Shown here: one piece after another, positions 43,370 to 51,909 of the stretch
Layout: every line of letters begins with the position of its first letter
Position numbering within the stretch: position 1 is the first letter of the stretch
Assembly (NCBI GenBank): GCA_031418775.1
Contig: JANOJN010000219.1
Location: 13,792 to 77,791 of the forward strand
Source of the DNA: JANLQX01 sp031418775
GTDB taxonomy: Bacteria; Actinomycetota; Acidimicrobiia; Acidimicrobiales; JANYDT01
Length of the DNA stretch: 64,000 nucleotides
Direction of reading: 5' to 3'
Made by a program: the position numbers and the translations under genes
Notes under the pieces: model-generated
Databases searched by the model: none
What the model saw: the letters and a program-made list of their open reading frames with translations, nothing else
What the model was told of the DNA's origin: nothing

Positions 43370-44299
43370 CTACTTGCTCGTGAGGCCGGCGTCCATGATG
43401 GAGAGGGCGGCGGGGCCGATGAGGACCACGAACAGGGCCGGGAGGATGCAGAGCACAAGCGGGAAGAGCACCTTGACCGGGAGCTTCATGGCCTTCTCCT
43501 CGGCCCGCTGACGACGCTTGCGCCGCTGCTCGCCGGCCTGGACCCGCAACACCTGCGCCATCGGGATGCCGAACTGCTCGGCCTGGAGGATCGACGCCAC
43601 GAACTGCCGAAGCTCGACCACCTTGTTGCGGTTGGCGAGACCGCGCAACGCTTCGCCGCGCGAGAGGCCCGCCTGCACGTGCTGCAACGTTCGGCGGAAC
43701 TCCTCTGCGAGCGGTCCGTCGTTCGACTTCGCAGTTCGGGCCATGGCCGCGTCCAGACCGAGACCCGCCTCCACCCCGACGGTGATCTGATCGAGGAAGT
43801 CCGGAAGCTGCAGCTGTATCTGCTTCTGGCGCTTGTCGGCGTTGTTCTTGATGAGGATGTCGGGCAGGAAGAACCCGAACGGAGCGGGCGCCAGGACCAT
43901 CACCAGGTCCTTGATGCCGTTGATGCCCCCGGCAAGGTTCTTGAATCCGTAGAGTCCGCCGAGTACCAGACCGATGGCCTTGAGCATCAGAACTCGTTCG
44001 GCGCTCCACTTCTGATTCAGCCCCGCCATGGCGATTCGCTGTTCCATCTGCTCCGTCCACCCCTTCGGGGTGAGGCGGCGCATGAGCTTCATGACCTTCA
44101 CCAGGAACGGGGTGAGGGCCCGGTCGCGGGCGGAGCGCTTGAGGATCTGGCTGCGGAGATCCATGGGATCTCCCTTGCGCTTACCGACCAACTCCGACGC
44201 CGACACGGTCGGAGACGACGAGTCGGACAGGAACGTCCAGACGAGTATCGGAACTGCGCCCATGGCGCACACCGCGCCGATCACGAGAGGAAGGTTCAT
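43370..44299 (-). CDS. tadC: TadC-like type II secretion F protein
   Basis: A 309-residue inner-membrane platform protein of the Tad/Flp pilus. The T2SSF domain is at about 165-300, with QLQLPDFLDQITVGVEAGLG and LRGLANRNKVVELRQFVASI. Hydrophobic segments are near the N-terminus (MNLPLVIGAVCAMGAVPILV), the middle, and the end (LVLCILPALFVVLIGPAALS). It is the last gene of the minus-strand Tad unit, 18 bases after the VWA-TadB gene. It pairs with TadB to form the pilus assembly platform. Confidence 0.88.
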   Translation of the reverse strand: MNLPLVIGAVCAMGAVPILVWTFLSDSSSPTVSASELVGKRKGDPMDLRSQILKRSARDRALTPFLVKVMKLMRRLTPKGWTEQMEQRIAMAGLNQKWSAERVLMLKAIGLVLGGLYGFKNLAGGINGIKDLVMVLAPAPFGFFLPDILIKNNADKRQKQIQLQLPDFLDQITVGVEAGLGLDAAMARTAKSNDGPLAEEFRRTLQHVQAGLSRGEALRGLANRNKVVELRQFVASILQAEQFGIPMAQVLRVQAGEQRRKRRQRAEEKAMKLPVKVLFPLVLCILPALFVVLIGPAALSIMDAGLTSK

Positions 44300-44317
44300 G
44301 GTCTCGGTCCTTCCTAC

Positions 44318-45955
44318 CTAGAACTCGATCTTGCAGAGCTTCATCAGCCACACCGCGCCGATGACCATCAGAGCGACTGCGCCGCCGGCCATGTAGAGGC
44401 CCTTGCCGTGGCCGAGTGCCGAAATGTATTCGGGGTTGCTTGTGCGGATGATGCCGGTGATCGCGACCGGCAACCCGAGGAGCACAAAGGCAGAGAACCG
44501 ACCTTCAGCCGAGAGCGTCTTGACTTGACGGCGGAGGTCGGCGCGGTCGCGAATCGTCTTGGCCACGGTGTCCAGCACTTCGGCCAGGTCACCGCCGACT
44601 TCGCGGTTGATCTCGATCGCGGGGACGACCCAGCCGAAGTCCTCGGACTGCACACGGTCGGCCATCGCCTTCATGGCGTCGACCACGTCACGACCAAGGC
44701 GTGCCTCGACGATCACTCGGCGAAACTCCTCACTGGCCGGCGGGTCGCCTTCCTTGGAGACGGAGTCGAGGGCCTGCATCATCGACTGCCCGGCCCGGAG
44801 GCTCGATGACAGCAGCTGCAGGGTGTCGGAGAGTTGCTCTCCGAATGCGGCGGCGCGCTTCTTGATCTTCTGGGCGAGGAAGACCTTTCCACCGATCAGC
44901 ATGCCGAAGATCCCCGCGGGTGCGCCGATAAGGAGACCGTATTTGAGGACGGCCACCGCACCGAATGCCGTGCCGAGGGCGACGGCAAGCACGACGAACT
45001 CTCCCGGGCGGAGGTTGATTCCCGCTCGTTCCAGCGACGCGTTGATGCCCTTCGTTCGCCCCTGCTTGGCGATGGCCTTGTCGGCCACCTGGGTCATCCT
45101 CTCCGCCAAGCCGGCGACAGGAGTGCTGCCCCCCTTCTTGTCGGCCTTCTGGCCGGTGAGGTTCAGCTTCTCCGGCCCCGGTGACGTGAGGTTCAACATC
45201 GCCATGAGCACGGCGATGAACACGAGACCCATGAGCACGTAGCGGATCAGGGGAGACGAGAGGAGCTTCTTCGTGGGCGACGGGGGTGTGGGGATGACGA
45301 CGGTGATTGGCCGAGCCCACTCCGTCGTGCGGGCGGCGAGGTCGACGACACCCTTCAGATCAGTGGCCGCCACGGCCTGTCCGTCGGTCGAGCCGGTGAG
45401 GAGGTCGATGGTCGCGGTGTTCATGTTCACCGTCGAGAAGGTGATCGCGTCGACGCGGATCCCGTCGTTGAGCAAGCGGGTTCTGACGAGGTCGATCGTC
45501 GACGAACTCGACTGATCGTTGCCGTCGGTGAACATGACGATCTGCTTCTTGCTCTCGGCGATCGTCTCGAACTGATCGGCGGCGAGGACCAGGCCGTCGA
45601 GCAGTGCTGCGTCGCCGTCGGCGGTGAGATCCGTCACCGCAACGACGGTGGCGTCCCGTTCGATGGTGAGATCGCGGATCACGGTCGGGAACTTGCCGAC
45701 GGTCACGATGGACACACGAATGGCGGGCGGGAGACTGCGAACGTACTTGGTGAGCGCGCGCTTCTGATCGTCCAGGTTCTTGGCGTTCTGGCCGTCCCGA
45801 AGCGACGTGTCGAGAACGGCCACTACGTCGAATCGTGGTGCGCGGATCTGGCTCTCGGCGGCGTTCCCCGACGATTGGGGAGCGACGGCGAGAGCGAGGA
45901 GGATCAGACCGAGGACGACGTGTGAGACCGCTCGAAAGAATCGGGCGCGCTGCAT
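44318..45955 (-). CDS. tadB: VWA domain fused to TadB-like secretion F protein
   Basis: A 545-residue fusion. A signal/anchor segment at about 10-26 is followed by a von Willebrand A-like domain (about 42-215): FDVVAVLDTSLRDGQ, LLDGLVLAADQF and IVMFTDGNDQ. The MIDAS metal site looks degenerate, reading DTSLR instead of DxSxS, with Ala where a Thr is expected. A membrane helix at ~237-255 leads to the TadB part: T2SSF from about residue 375, with LQLLSSSLRAGQSMMQALDS and a C-terminal membrane pair. The exposed VWA domain may contact the pilus or surface. The start lies five bases after the CpaF stop. Confidence 0.85.
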   Translation of the reverse strand: MQRARFFRAVSHVVLGLILLALAVAPQSSGNAAESQIRAPRFDVVAVLDTSLRDGQNAKNLDDQKRALTKYVRSLPPAIRVSIVTVGKFPTVIRDLTIERDATVVAVTDLTADGDAALLDGLVLAADQFETIAESKKQIVMFTDGNDQSSSSTIDLVRTRLLNDGIRVDAITFSTVNMNTATIDLLTGSTDGQAVAATDLKGVVDLAARTTEWARPITVVIPTPPSPTKKLLSSPLIRYVLMGLVFIAVLMAMLNLTSPGPEKLNLTGQKADKKGGSTPVAGLAERMTQVADKAIAKQGRTKGINASLERAGINLRPGEFVVLAVALGTAFGAVAVLKYGLLIGAPAGIFGMLIGGKVFLAQKIKKRAAAFGEQLSDTLQLLSSSLRAGQSMMQALDSVSKEGDPPASEEFRRVIVEARLGRDVVDAMKAMADRVQSEDFGWVVPAIEINREVGGDLAEVLDTVAKTIRDRADLRRQVKTLSAEGRFSAFVLLGLPVAITGIIRTSNPEYISALGHGKGLYMAGGAVALMVIGAVWLMKLCKIEF

Positions 45956-45960
45956 TGCCG

Positions 45961-47448
45961 TTACTTCCTTCCGTAGTTCAAGACGTCGACCGAGCCGAAG
46001 ATGTCGGGCGGGAGAGAGATTCCGTGGTCGGCAAGCTTCTCGGTGAACTTCGGCCGGATGCCGGTGGGCTTGAGTTTGCCGAGGTGACGTCCCGAGCTGT
46101 CGATGCCGGCCGAGTGGTCGAAGGCGAAGATGTCCGAGAGCGTGATCGTCTGTCCTTCCATGCCTTCTACCTCGGTGATCGAGACGACGCGACGCGAACC
46201 GTCACGGAATCGGGCGATCTGGACGAACACGTCGACGGCAGAGGCGATCTGTTGGCGGATTGCCATGGCCGGAAGGTCGAAGCCGGCCATCAGCACGAGC
46301 GTCTCGAGACGGGCGAGGCCGTCTCTCGGGGTGTTCGCGTGGATGGTCGACAGCGAGCCGTCGTGACCGGTGTTCATGGCCTGGAGCATGTCGAGTGCTT
46401 CGCCGCCACGGCATTCGCCGATCACGACCCGGTCGGGGCGCATTCGGAGGGAGTTCTTGACGAGGTCGCGGATGGTCACGGCGCCCTTGCCTTCGATGTT
46501 CGGCGGGCGTGTCTCGAGCCGGACGATGTGGGGCTGGCGGAGCTGCAACTCGACGGCGTCCTCGATGGTGACGATGCGCTCGTCGGCCGGGATGAAGCTC
46601 GACAAGATGTTGAGCATCGTCGTCTTGCCGGTGCCGGTGCCGCCGGACACCAGCATGTTCAGGTGGCCGGCGACGCACGCCGCGAGCAACTGCGCCGCTT
46701 CCGGTGTCAGCGACCCTTTGGCGATCAGGTCGTGGATCTGGAGAGGGTCACGGGAGAATTTCCGGATGGTGAGGGCAGCGCCGTCGACCGCGAGCGGTGG
46801 GATGACTGCGTTGACGCGGGACCCGTCGGCAAGACGTGCATCGACCATCGGGGATGACTCGTCGATGCGGCGGCCGACGTTGGCGACGATACGTTCGATG
46901 ACTCGTCGAAGCTGCTCGTGGGAAATGAAGCGGTGCTGCGAGCGGGTCAGCTTGCCCCTCTGCTCGATGAAGATCGGCGTGCATCCGTTCACCATGATTT
47001 CCGACACCGTCGGGTCCTTCAGGAATCGGTCGATCGGACCGAGTCCGAGCACGTCGTCGGTGATCTCCGACACGAGCTGATGGCGTTCCTCGATGGAGAG
47101 CGGGACCGTCTCCTGGCTGAGCAGCTGGCTGATCATGTCGACGACGGTTGCCCGCATGTCGCGGTCTCCCGTCGAGGAGTCGAACAGCTTCGCGCCCAGG
47201 CGCTCGACGAGCTGCTCGTGCAGTCGTTCCTTGAGCGCCTGCAGCGGATCGGCGCTGCTCGGGAGATCGTCCTTGCGGGCCGCGGCAACGAGGCGCGGCG
47301 ACGCCGTTGCTGTTGCCGTGACGGCGGCCGGAGCGTTGCCGGCCTGCTTCCACGCCGGCATCTCGTTCGGTTCGGCCTCGGCGACCTCGGGAGTGACCTC
47401 GGCCGGGGTGTTGGTGTCCTGCGCCTTGAGGCGCTGACCGAGCTTCAC
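45961..47448 (-). CDS. cpaF: Tad pilus secretion ATPase (CpaF/TadA)
   Basis: A 495-residue type II/IV secretion ATPase that powers pilin assembly. Visible parts are GLGPIDRFLKDPTVSEIMVN, Walker A GGTGTGKTTMLN at 269-280, the Asp box IVTIEDAVELQL, Walker B region RVVIGECRGGEALDML and the His box GHDGSLSTIHANTP. The N-terminal 70 residues are acidic and variable. The GTG at 47448 forms a GTGA overlap with the CpaE stop, which sets the start; the longer open reading is out of phase with CpaE coding and looks non-coding. Confidence 0.95.
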   Translation of the reverse strand: MKLGQRLKAQDTNTPAEVTPEVAEAEPNEMPAWKQAGNAPAAVTATATASPRLVAAARKDDLPSSADPLQALKERLHEQLVERLGAKLFDSSTGDRDMRATVVDMISQLLSQETVPLSIEERHQLVSEITDDVLGLGPIDRFLKDPTVSEIMVNGCTPIFIEQRGKLTRSQHRFISHEQLRRVIERIVANVGRRIDESSPMVDARLADGSRVNAVIPPLAVDGAALTIRKFSRDPLQIHDLIAKGSLTPEAAQLLAACVAGHLNMLVSGGTGTGKTTMLNILSSFIPADERIVTIEDAVELQLRQPHIVRLETRPPNIEGKGAVTIRDLVKNSLRMRPDRVVIGECRGGEALDMLQAMNTGHDGSLSTIHANTPRDGLARLETLVLMAGFDLPAMAIRQQIASAVDVFVQIARFRDGSRRVVSITEVEGMEGQTITLSDIFAFDHSAGIDSSGRHLGKLKPTGIRPKFTEKLADHGISLPPDIFGSVDVLNYGRK

Positions 47449-48764
47449 TTGCCCCTCCGCCAGAACGCCGGCTTCTTGGGTGCCGCAAGGGCGGTGGACT
47501 CCACGCCCATCAGGCCCTCGGCGAAGCCCACGAACTTCTTGGCGATGATCGCTTTCGGATCGGCGATGGTGATCGGAACTCCCTGGTTCGCCGCAGCGAG
47601 GACGTTTCGGTCCGCCGGGATCTGGATCTGGGCTCGCATGCCGACGGCCACCTCGACATCTTCCGGACGTGCTCCGCCGGGTGCGTCGAAGCGGTTCATG
47701 ACGAAATGGCGGGTCGGGTTGGTCATGCCGAGGCGATCGAGGGCGTCGAGCTCCCGACGAAGTGATCGCACGGACGACACGTCGACCGAACACACGAAGA
47801 CGTGATCGGTGGAGATTTCTGCGACGGAGAGCGCGTGCGGGTCGAGACCGGCACAGGTGTCTACCACCACGTAGTCGAAGGCTTGGCTGAGGGCCTTGAC
47901 GACCTGGACGGACTGCTCGAAGGAGATGTCATCGGCGTCGGCGGGGTCTTCCGGTGCACACATGACGAACAGCCCAGACGGGTGCGGTGTCAGGAACACT
48001 TTCATCATCGAGTTGATCGACGATGCCTCGGCACCGCCGAGGACCCTCGCCGCGTCTGCTGCGGTGTGTTCCGGGTTCAGGTGCAGGGTTCCGGCAACGT
48101 CGCCGAACTGCAGGTCGAGGTCGATCAGGGCGACCCGTCCGGGTGCGAGCTGATGCAGAGCCATGGCGATGTTCGTCGACGCAAACGTCTTTCCCACGCC
48201 ACCCTTGGGCGAGAGCACCGTGATGATCCGTTTGGTCGATTCCGCTCGGCCGGTGCCGGTGTTGGTCGTCTCCCGCCAGCGGGCCGAGTGCTCGAAGCCC
48301 CGCTCGAGCGCGTCGAGGATCGCATCGTCGGTCGCGCTCGGGGACAGGACATCGCGCACGCCGGCCCGGAGAGCCCGTTCGAAGAGCCCCGGGCGGGGAT
48401 CGGAGACGAGGACCAGATAGACGCCGGGATTGGTCCGGTTCACGTACTCGGCCCTCGTCGCCATGGCCTCGACTTCGAGGTCGGGGCCGATGAAGGCGAT
48501 GCCCATCCGTTCGATGCCGGGCGTCTCACCCTGGGCCGGCCACCGGTGCATCCTGGGACCACCGTTGGCCGTGAGCAAGCGGCGGACAGACTGCTCGAAG
48601 GCGGTGACCGAGCCGACGAGGGCGACGTCACCGGCGTCTCGGGCAACTTGTCGAAGTGGGGCCGGGGGCGGCGCCTCTGCTGCCCGGCCGGCTTCGGCTG
48701 TTTGGCTCGCCGTGTACTGGCTGTCGCCACCGGCTGGAGAATTCGAGAGGTCGAGATTGGTCAC
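47445..48764 (-). CDS. cpaE: CpaE/TadZ-like ParA-family ATPase
   Basis: A 439-residue pilus localisation ATPase. An N-terminal receiver-like domain (about 45-155) lacks an obvious phosphorylation pattern. The ParA/MinD deviant Walker A SPKGGVGKT is at 185-193, followed by VALIDLDLQFGDVAGTLHL and YVVVDTCAGLDPHAL. It overlaps cpaB and cpaF by ATGA and GTGA junctions, showing translational coupling. It probably positions the Tad machinery at a cell site. Confidence 0.92.
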   Translation of the reverse strand: MTNLDLSNSPAGGDSQYTASQTAEAGRAAEAPPPAPLRQVARDAGDVALVGSVTAFEQSVRRLLTANGGPRMHRWPAQGETPGIERMGIAFIGPDLEVEAMATRAEYVNRTNPGVYLVLVSDPRPGLFERALRAGVRDVLSPSATDDAILDALERGFEHSARWRETTNTGTGRAESTKRIITVLSPKGGVGKTFASTNIAMALHQLAPGRVALIDLDLQFGDVAGTLHLNPEHTAADAARVLGGAEASSINSMMKVFLTPHPSGLFVMCAPEDPADADDISFEQSVQVVKALSQAFDYVVVDTCAGLDPHALSVAEISTDHVFVCSVDVSSVRSLRRELDALDRLGMTNPTRHFVMNRFDAPGGARPEDVEVAVGMRAQIQIPADRNVLAAANQGVPITIADPKAIIAKKFVGFAEGLMGVESTALAAPKKPAFWRRGK

Positions 48765-49843
48765 TGCTTGGCTCCCACTGCGGGCGCCGCAACGGGAGCG
48801 ACGGTGGCCGATGCGGCTGGCTTCACTGTCGGCGTGGCGGCGATTCCGACGGCCGGCGCTTTGGTGGTCGGCGCCACTGCAGCGGCGGCGGGCGCCTTCG
48901 TCGTCGGCGCCCCGGCGGCCGGCGCCTTGGTCGGGGGTGCACCGGCCGAGGCAGCGGGGTCGACCGGGGCGACCGTGGTCGGCGTGGCGAACGGATCGGT
49001 GTTCAGCGGATTCGAACCGGAAATCCCGCTTGCGCCGGCGGCCGGGAGCGGAGCCAGCTCATTGCGGCGGATGCCCGGGTCGTACACGTTGTCACGGGTG
49101 ACGACCTTGGTGTCCACCTCGGGCACGTCGTTGGCTTCGCTCGCCAACCAGAGCGCTCCGTTGTTCATTGCATAGATGAGGCGCTCCGCCTCACCGGCGG
49201 TGACGCCCAGCTTGATCAGCAGCGGAGCGATCGGAGCCACGGCCGCCGGTGCCGCGCTTCCGTCGGTCGGCGCCGCCACCGGCAGGATGCCGCCGACCAC
49301 CTCGAGCACCGGGACCTTGTGAAGCATGATCGCCGTAGCGGGGACCGCGCCTTCGGCGTTCTGGCCGTTGGAGGGGACATTCACGAAGGAAGCGACCACG
49401 GCGACCTGATCTCCCGGCTGTACGCGTCCGCCGAGCGCTCGTAGCGGCTCCAACGACAGCCAGACACCCATCAGCCCGCTCCCACCGCTGTTCGCGACCT
49501 CGGCCCGCTGCTGCTCAGCGGCGGTGACGAAGCGTGCTTTCATGACCTGCTCGTCAGGGACGAGGTCGGTGCTCACGACAAGCCCGGTGAGGTCGGCCAA
49601 GGACTCGGCAGCCCCGGCGGACTTCTGCGATGCCGGCACGTTCACTTCCTGCACGGCGTCGCCGAGCTTGTCGGCCGGCGTCCCCTTGGGAACCGGCTTC
49701 ACCACTTTCAGCACCTTCACCGCCGGCTCGGCAAGCGCCGTAGGAGCTGGCGTGGCCGACTTCGAGGAGCGGAGGATGACAAGGGTGCCGACGAGGGCAA
49801 CCGCAACGGATGCGATGACACCGATGAGCTTGCGACGATTCAC
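48761..49843 (-). CDS. cpaB: Flp pilus assembly protein CpaB (RcpC)
   Basis: A 360-residue protein with a membrane anchor at about 6-22 (LIGVIASVAVALVGTLVIL), a SAF domain at about 45-110 (PVPKGTPADKLGDAVQ and VVSTDLVPDEQVMKARF), and a second domain with GGRVQPGDQVAVVASF. The last ~75 residues are a low-complexity Ala/Pro/Thr/Val tail with repeated PTTKAPA. I chose GTG at 49843, preceded by GGAG at a good spacing; a longer frame to 49969 is Arg/Pro-rich without family similarity. It begins the machinery part of the Tad unit. Confidence 0.9.
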   Translation of the reverse strand: MNRRKLIGVIASVAVALVGTLVILRSSKSATPAPTALAEPAVKVLKVVKPVPKGTPADKLGDAVQEVNVPASQKSAGAAESLADLTGLVVSTDLVPDEQVMKARFVTAAEQQRAEVANSGGSGLMGVWLSLEPLRALGGRVQPGDQVAVVASFVNVPSNGQNAEGAVPATAIMLHKVPVLEVVGGILPVAAPTDGSAAPAAVAPIAPLLIKLGVTAGEAERLIYAMNNGALWLASEANDVPEVDTKVVTRDNVYDPGIRRNELAPLPAAGASGISGSNPLNTDPFATPTTVAPVDPAASAGAPPTKAPAAGAPTTKAPAAAAVAPTTKAPAVGIAATPTVKPAASATVAPVAAPAVGAKQ

Positions 49844-49993
49844 TGAGGGTCTCCATCTAGGAGCGGGTGGGATGAGCGGTTCCCGAGGGGGTGGCCGTGA
49901 CGTTTGCATCGGCCGATGCCGGTGCACCCTTGAGCCTCGGTTCGGGTTTTTCTGTGCCTCACGACCCATCGGAGCGGGACTGCGGGAAAAGCA

Positions 49994-50023
49994 ATCGAGC
50001 TCCGGCTGCAGCCGGAGCTCGAT
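49994..50023 (-). terminator. 30-base perfect palindrome with T tract between pilin and cpaB genes
   Basis: The palindrome is centred on CTGCAG; each arm reads ATCGAGCTCCGGCTG. On the minus strand it is followed by TGCTTTTCC, which gives a classic intrinsic terminator form. It lies 52 bases after the stop of the third Flp pilin gene and 150 bases before the cpaB start, so it may partly end pilin transcription. Confidence 0.75.
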
Positions 50024-50075
50024 GGGGAAGTCGGAGGTACGGGGCGCTCGGGTAACCCCCGTCGCCGGGCTGCGA

Positions 50076-50288
50076 TCAGGAGGCCGAGCTCTCGACCGCG
50101 GCGTCGATGGCGTTCGACGTCCGGTTGAAGGCCGCCCGGTTCGCCCGCCCGAAGAACGTGAACGCCGTGATGCAGCCGATGGCGATCAGACCAAGCATCA
50201 GTCCGTATTCGACCGAAGTCGCGCCGCGCTCGTCGTGTCGGCGCCGGAGTTCGGACACACCGTTCTGCAGGCGGACAAAGGAGCGCAT
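50076..50288 (-). CDS. Flp-family pilin (third, divergent copy)
   Basis: A 70-residue class III prepilin. The prepilin peptidase site is RRRHDERG followed by ATSVEYGL, with Glu+5 and Tyr+6, then a hydrophobic helix LMLGLIAIGCITAFTFFG. The C-terminus differs from the other two copies (NRAAFNRTSNAIDAAVESS). It could be a minor or anchoring pilin. It is 35 bases downstream of the second pilin gene. Confidence 0.88.
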   Translation of the reverse strand: MRSFVRLQNGVSELRRRHDERGATSVEYGLMLGLIAIGCITAFTFFGRANRAAFNRTSNAIDAAVESSAS

Positions 50289-50323
50289 GGCAGGGGAAGG
50301 ACTCGCTGGGTGGCCTGGGCGAC

Positions 50324-50530
50324 TCAGGACGACGAGACGCTGTTCATGGCGTTGCCGGACCGGTTGAACGTGGTCTTGACGCTCTTGGAGAGGAACGAGA
50401 CAGCGCCGATGATGGCGACGGCGATGAGTCCGACCATGAGGCCGTACTCGACTGCGGTGGCACCACGTTCTTCGACCTCGGCCCTGTGGCGGGCGACCGC
50501 GATTTGGATCTTCACGGCGAGCTTGAGCAT
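50324..50530 (-). CDS. flp: Flp-family pilin (second copy)
   Basis: A 68-residue prepilin nearly identical to copy 1 from residue 22 on: ERG followed by ATAVEYGLMVGLIAVAII and a helix ending FLSKSVKTTFNRSGNAMN. The leader differs (MLKLAVKIQIAVARHR). Cleavage is expected after the Gly of ERG. Recent duplication of copy 1 is likely. No prepilin peptidase gene is in the window. Confidence 0.93.
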   Translation of the reverse strand: MLKLAVKIQIAVARHRAEVEERGATAVEYGLMVGLIAVAIIGAVSFLSKSVKTTFNRSGNAMNSVSSS

Positions 50531-50637
50531 CAGGGAGGGCTTTCTGGGGGAAGGAACGGCGGGAAGGGGCAGGGTGGTCTGGCAGAAGGCAGTTCAGGCG
50601 GAAGGCGGTGGTGCAGAACGGCCAATGCGGTGTTGCA

Positions 50638-50675
50638 CAACGGGCGGCAAGGACCGAGGTCCTTGCCGCCCGTTG
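50638..50675 (-). terminator. 18-bp perfect stem hairpin after the first pilin gene
   Basis: CAACGGGCGGCAAGGACC at 50638-50655 is followed by GA and then its exact complement up to 50675. It lies 18 bases after the stop of the first Flp gene on the minus strand. The very stable stem suggests a terminator or mRNA 3' stabiliser, limiting read-through to the rest of the Tad unit. Confidence 0.72.
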
Positions 50676-50693
50676 CCGGTCAGATGATGCGGA

Positions 50694-50900
50694 TCAGGAT
50701 GACGAGACGTTGTTCATTTCGTTGCCGGCCCGGTTGAACGTGGTCTTCACGCTCTTGGACAGGAACGAGACAGCGCCGATGATGGCGACGGCGATGAGTC
50801 CGACCATGAGGCCGTACTCAACTGCAGTGGCGCCACGCTCCTCGATCTCAGCCTTGCGGCTGGCGACCCAGGACTGGATGGAGACGAAAAGTTCGAGCAT
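50694..50900 (-). CDS. flp: Flp-family major pilin (first copy)
   Basis: A 68-residue prepilin with leader MLELFVSIQSWVASRKAEIE, cleavage motif ERG/ATAVEYGL and hydrophobic helix LMVGLIAVAIIGAVSFL, ending NRAGNEMNNVSSS. AAGGAA lies about 7 bases upstream of the ATG at 50900. It is the promoter-proximal gene of the Tad locus and is directly followed by a strong hairpin, which fits a highly expressed major pilin. Confidence 0.93.
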   Translation of the reverse strand: MLELFVSIQSWVASRKAEIEERGATAVEYGLMVGLIAVAIIGAVSFLSKSVKTTFNRAGNEMNNVSSS

Positions 50901-51131
50901 GTTTGGGATTCCTTCGGAAGGGGTGGAGTGATTGGTTCTCGGAACGTGGCTCGTCGAGAACCACGCACTCACCATCGGGCAACCACCAGACCGGTCGATC
51001 ATCAAAGTTGATGATCTGTGGTCTTCCGCTGGGCGCATTGATCCTGGAGACCTACGGTAAATGGGTTGCCGTAGTCCGTTCGCACCGACTGGTCCGGAGC
51101 TTCGTCGAAGCCGGTAGCTCGGGACGCTCGC
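50901..51131. promoter_or_regulatory. 231-base region upstream of the Flp pilin locus
   Basis: This stretch separates the LuxR-type regulator gene from the first pilin gene, so it should hold the Tad promoter. An inverted repeat CTACGG/CCGTAG at 51052-51074, extended by TAA/TTG-type pairing inside, is the only structure I see; it might terminate the regulator transcript or be an operator. I cannot assign -10/-35 boxes with confidence. Confidence 0.35.
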
Positions 51132-51839
51132 CTACGGAGCGAGGTCGGCCTGGAGCCATCCCGTGCGGTATGCCAGCGACACCGCGCCGACCACCGAACC
51201 GACGTCGAGTTTCGCGAGAATCCCCCGAATCTGGGTTCGGACCGTATTGAGCGAAACGTAACTCGTCCGTGCCACATCTTCTGGCGACGTCCCGAGCGCC
51301 AGGTGACGGAGAACGTCACGCTCGCGTTTGGTGAGTGACTCGAACGCGGCGAATCTCTCCTGGTTCTTTGCCCGAGTTGCTCGCAGTTCGCTGAGGAGCG
51401 ACTCGCGCACGCTGACGCCGAGCACGGTGTGGCCGAGGGCCAGCTGCCGGGCTGTTTCGACGAGCTGCCCGATCGTTGCGCCGTCGTCGACGAACGCTCC
51501 AGCCCCGCGTTCGACCCATGTCGCCATCACGGTCCGATCGCGATGTACACCTACTACCAGCACGGCGATCGCCAGCCGACCGGCCAGGCGTAGGGCGGGT
51601 TCCAGGGCTTCGTCCTGGCAGTCGAGCGAACCATCGACGAGGACCAGTCGGGCCTCGCCGGACATCGCCGCACGTAGGTCCGCTTCGGGGCGGTCGGGGT
51701 CGATCCGGCCGACCAGGGGAAGCACGGTGCCGACGAAGGCGGCGAACAGTGTGCGGTCGGTGACAACGACGGTGTTCGGTCCCGGCATCGACGATTCCGA
51801 GCGGTCCTGGGGGTCGGCGTTGCGTTCCGTTACGAGCAC
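51132..51839 (-). CDS. LuxR-family response-regulator-like transcription factor
   Basis: A 235-residue regulator. A receiver-like N-terminal domain (about 20-140) with VVVTDRTLFAAFVGTVLPLV and ARLVLVDGSLDCQDE precedes the LuxR helix-turn-helix: ESLTKRERDVLRHLALG, then VARTSYVSLNTVRTQIRGIL. The usual receiver layout is only partly kept, so phosphorylation is uncertain. The start at GTG 51839 is preferred for its GAGGA site; ATG at 51788 is an alternative. Its position just upstream of the Flp pilins suggests control of the Tad locus. Confidence 0.83.
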   Translation of the reverse strand: MLVTERNADPQDRSESSMPGPNTVVVTDRTLFAAFVGTVLPLVGRIDPDRPEADLRAAMSGEARLVLVDGSLDCQDEALEPALRLAGRLAIAVLVVGVHRDRTVMATWVERGAGAFVDDGATIGQLVETARQLALGHTVLGVSVRESLLSELRATRAKNQERFAAFESLTKRERDVLRHLALGTSPEDVARTSYVSLNTVRTQIRGILAKLDVGSVVGAVSLAYRTGWLQADLAP

Positions 51840-51909
51840 GGTTTCCTCATCGACATTGATGAGAAGAACCTGAACCTCGAACTTTCGGGCAGCTGTTCTT
51901 GGGTGTCGG

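Noticed and set aside
49844..49969. N-terminal extension of CpaB
   Set aside because: The extra 42 residues are Arg/Pro-rich, lack similarity, and a GTG with a good ribosome-binding site fits the family start.
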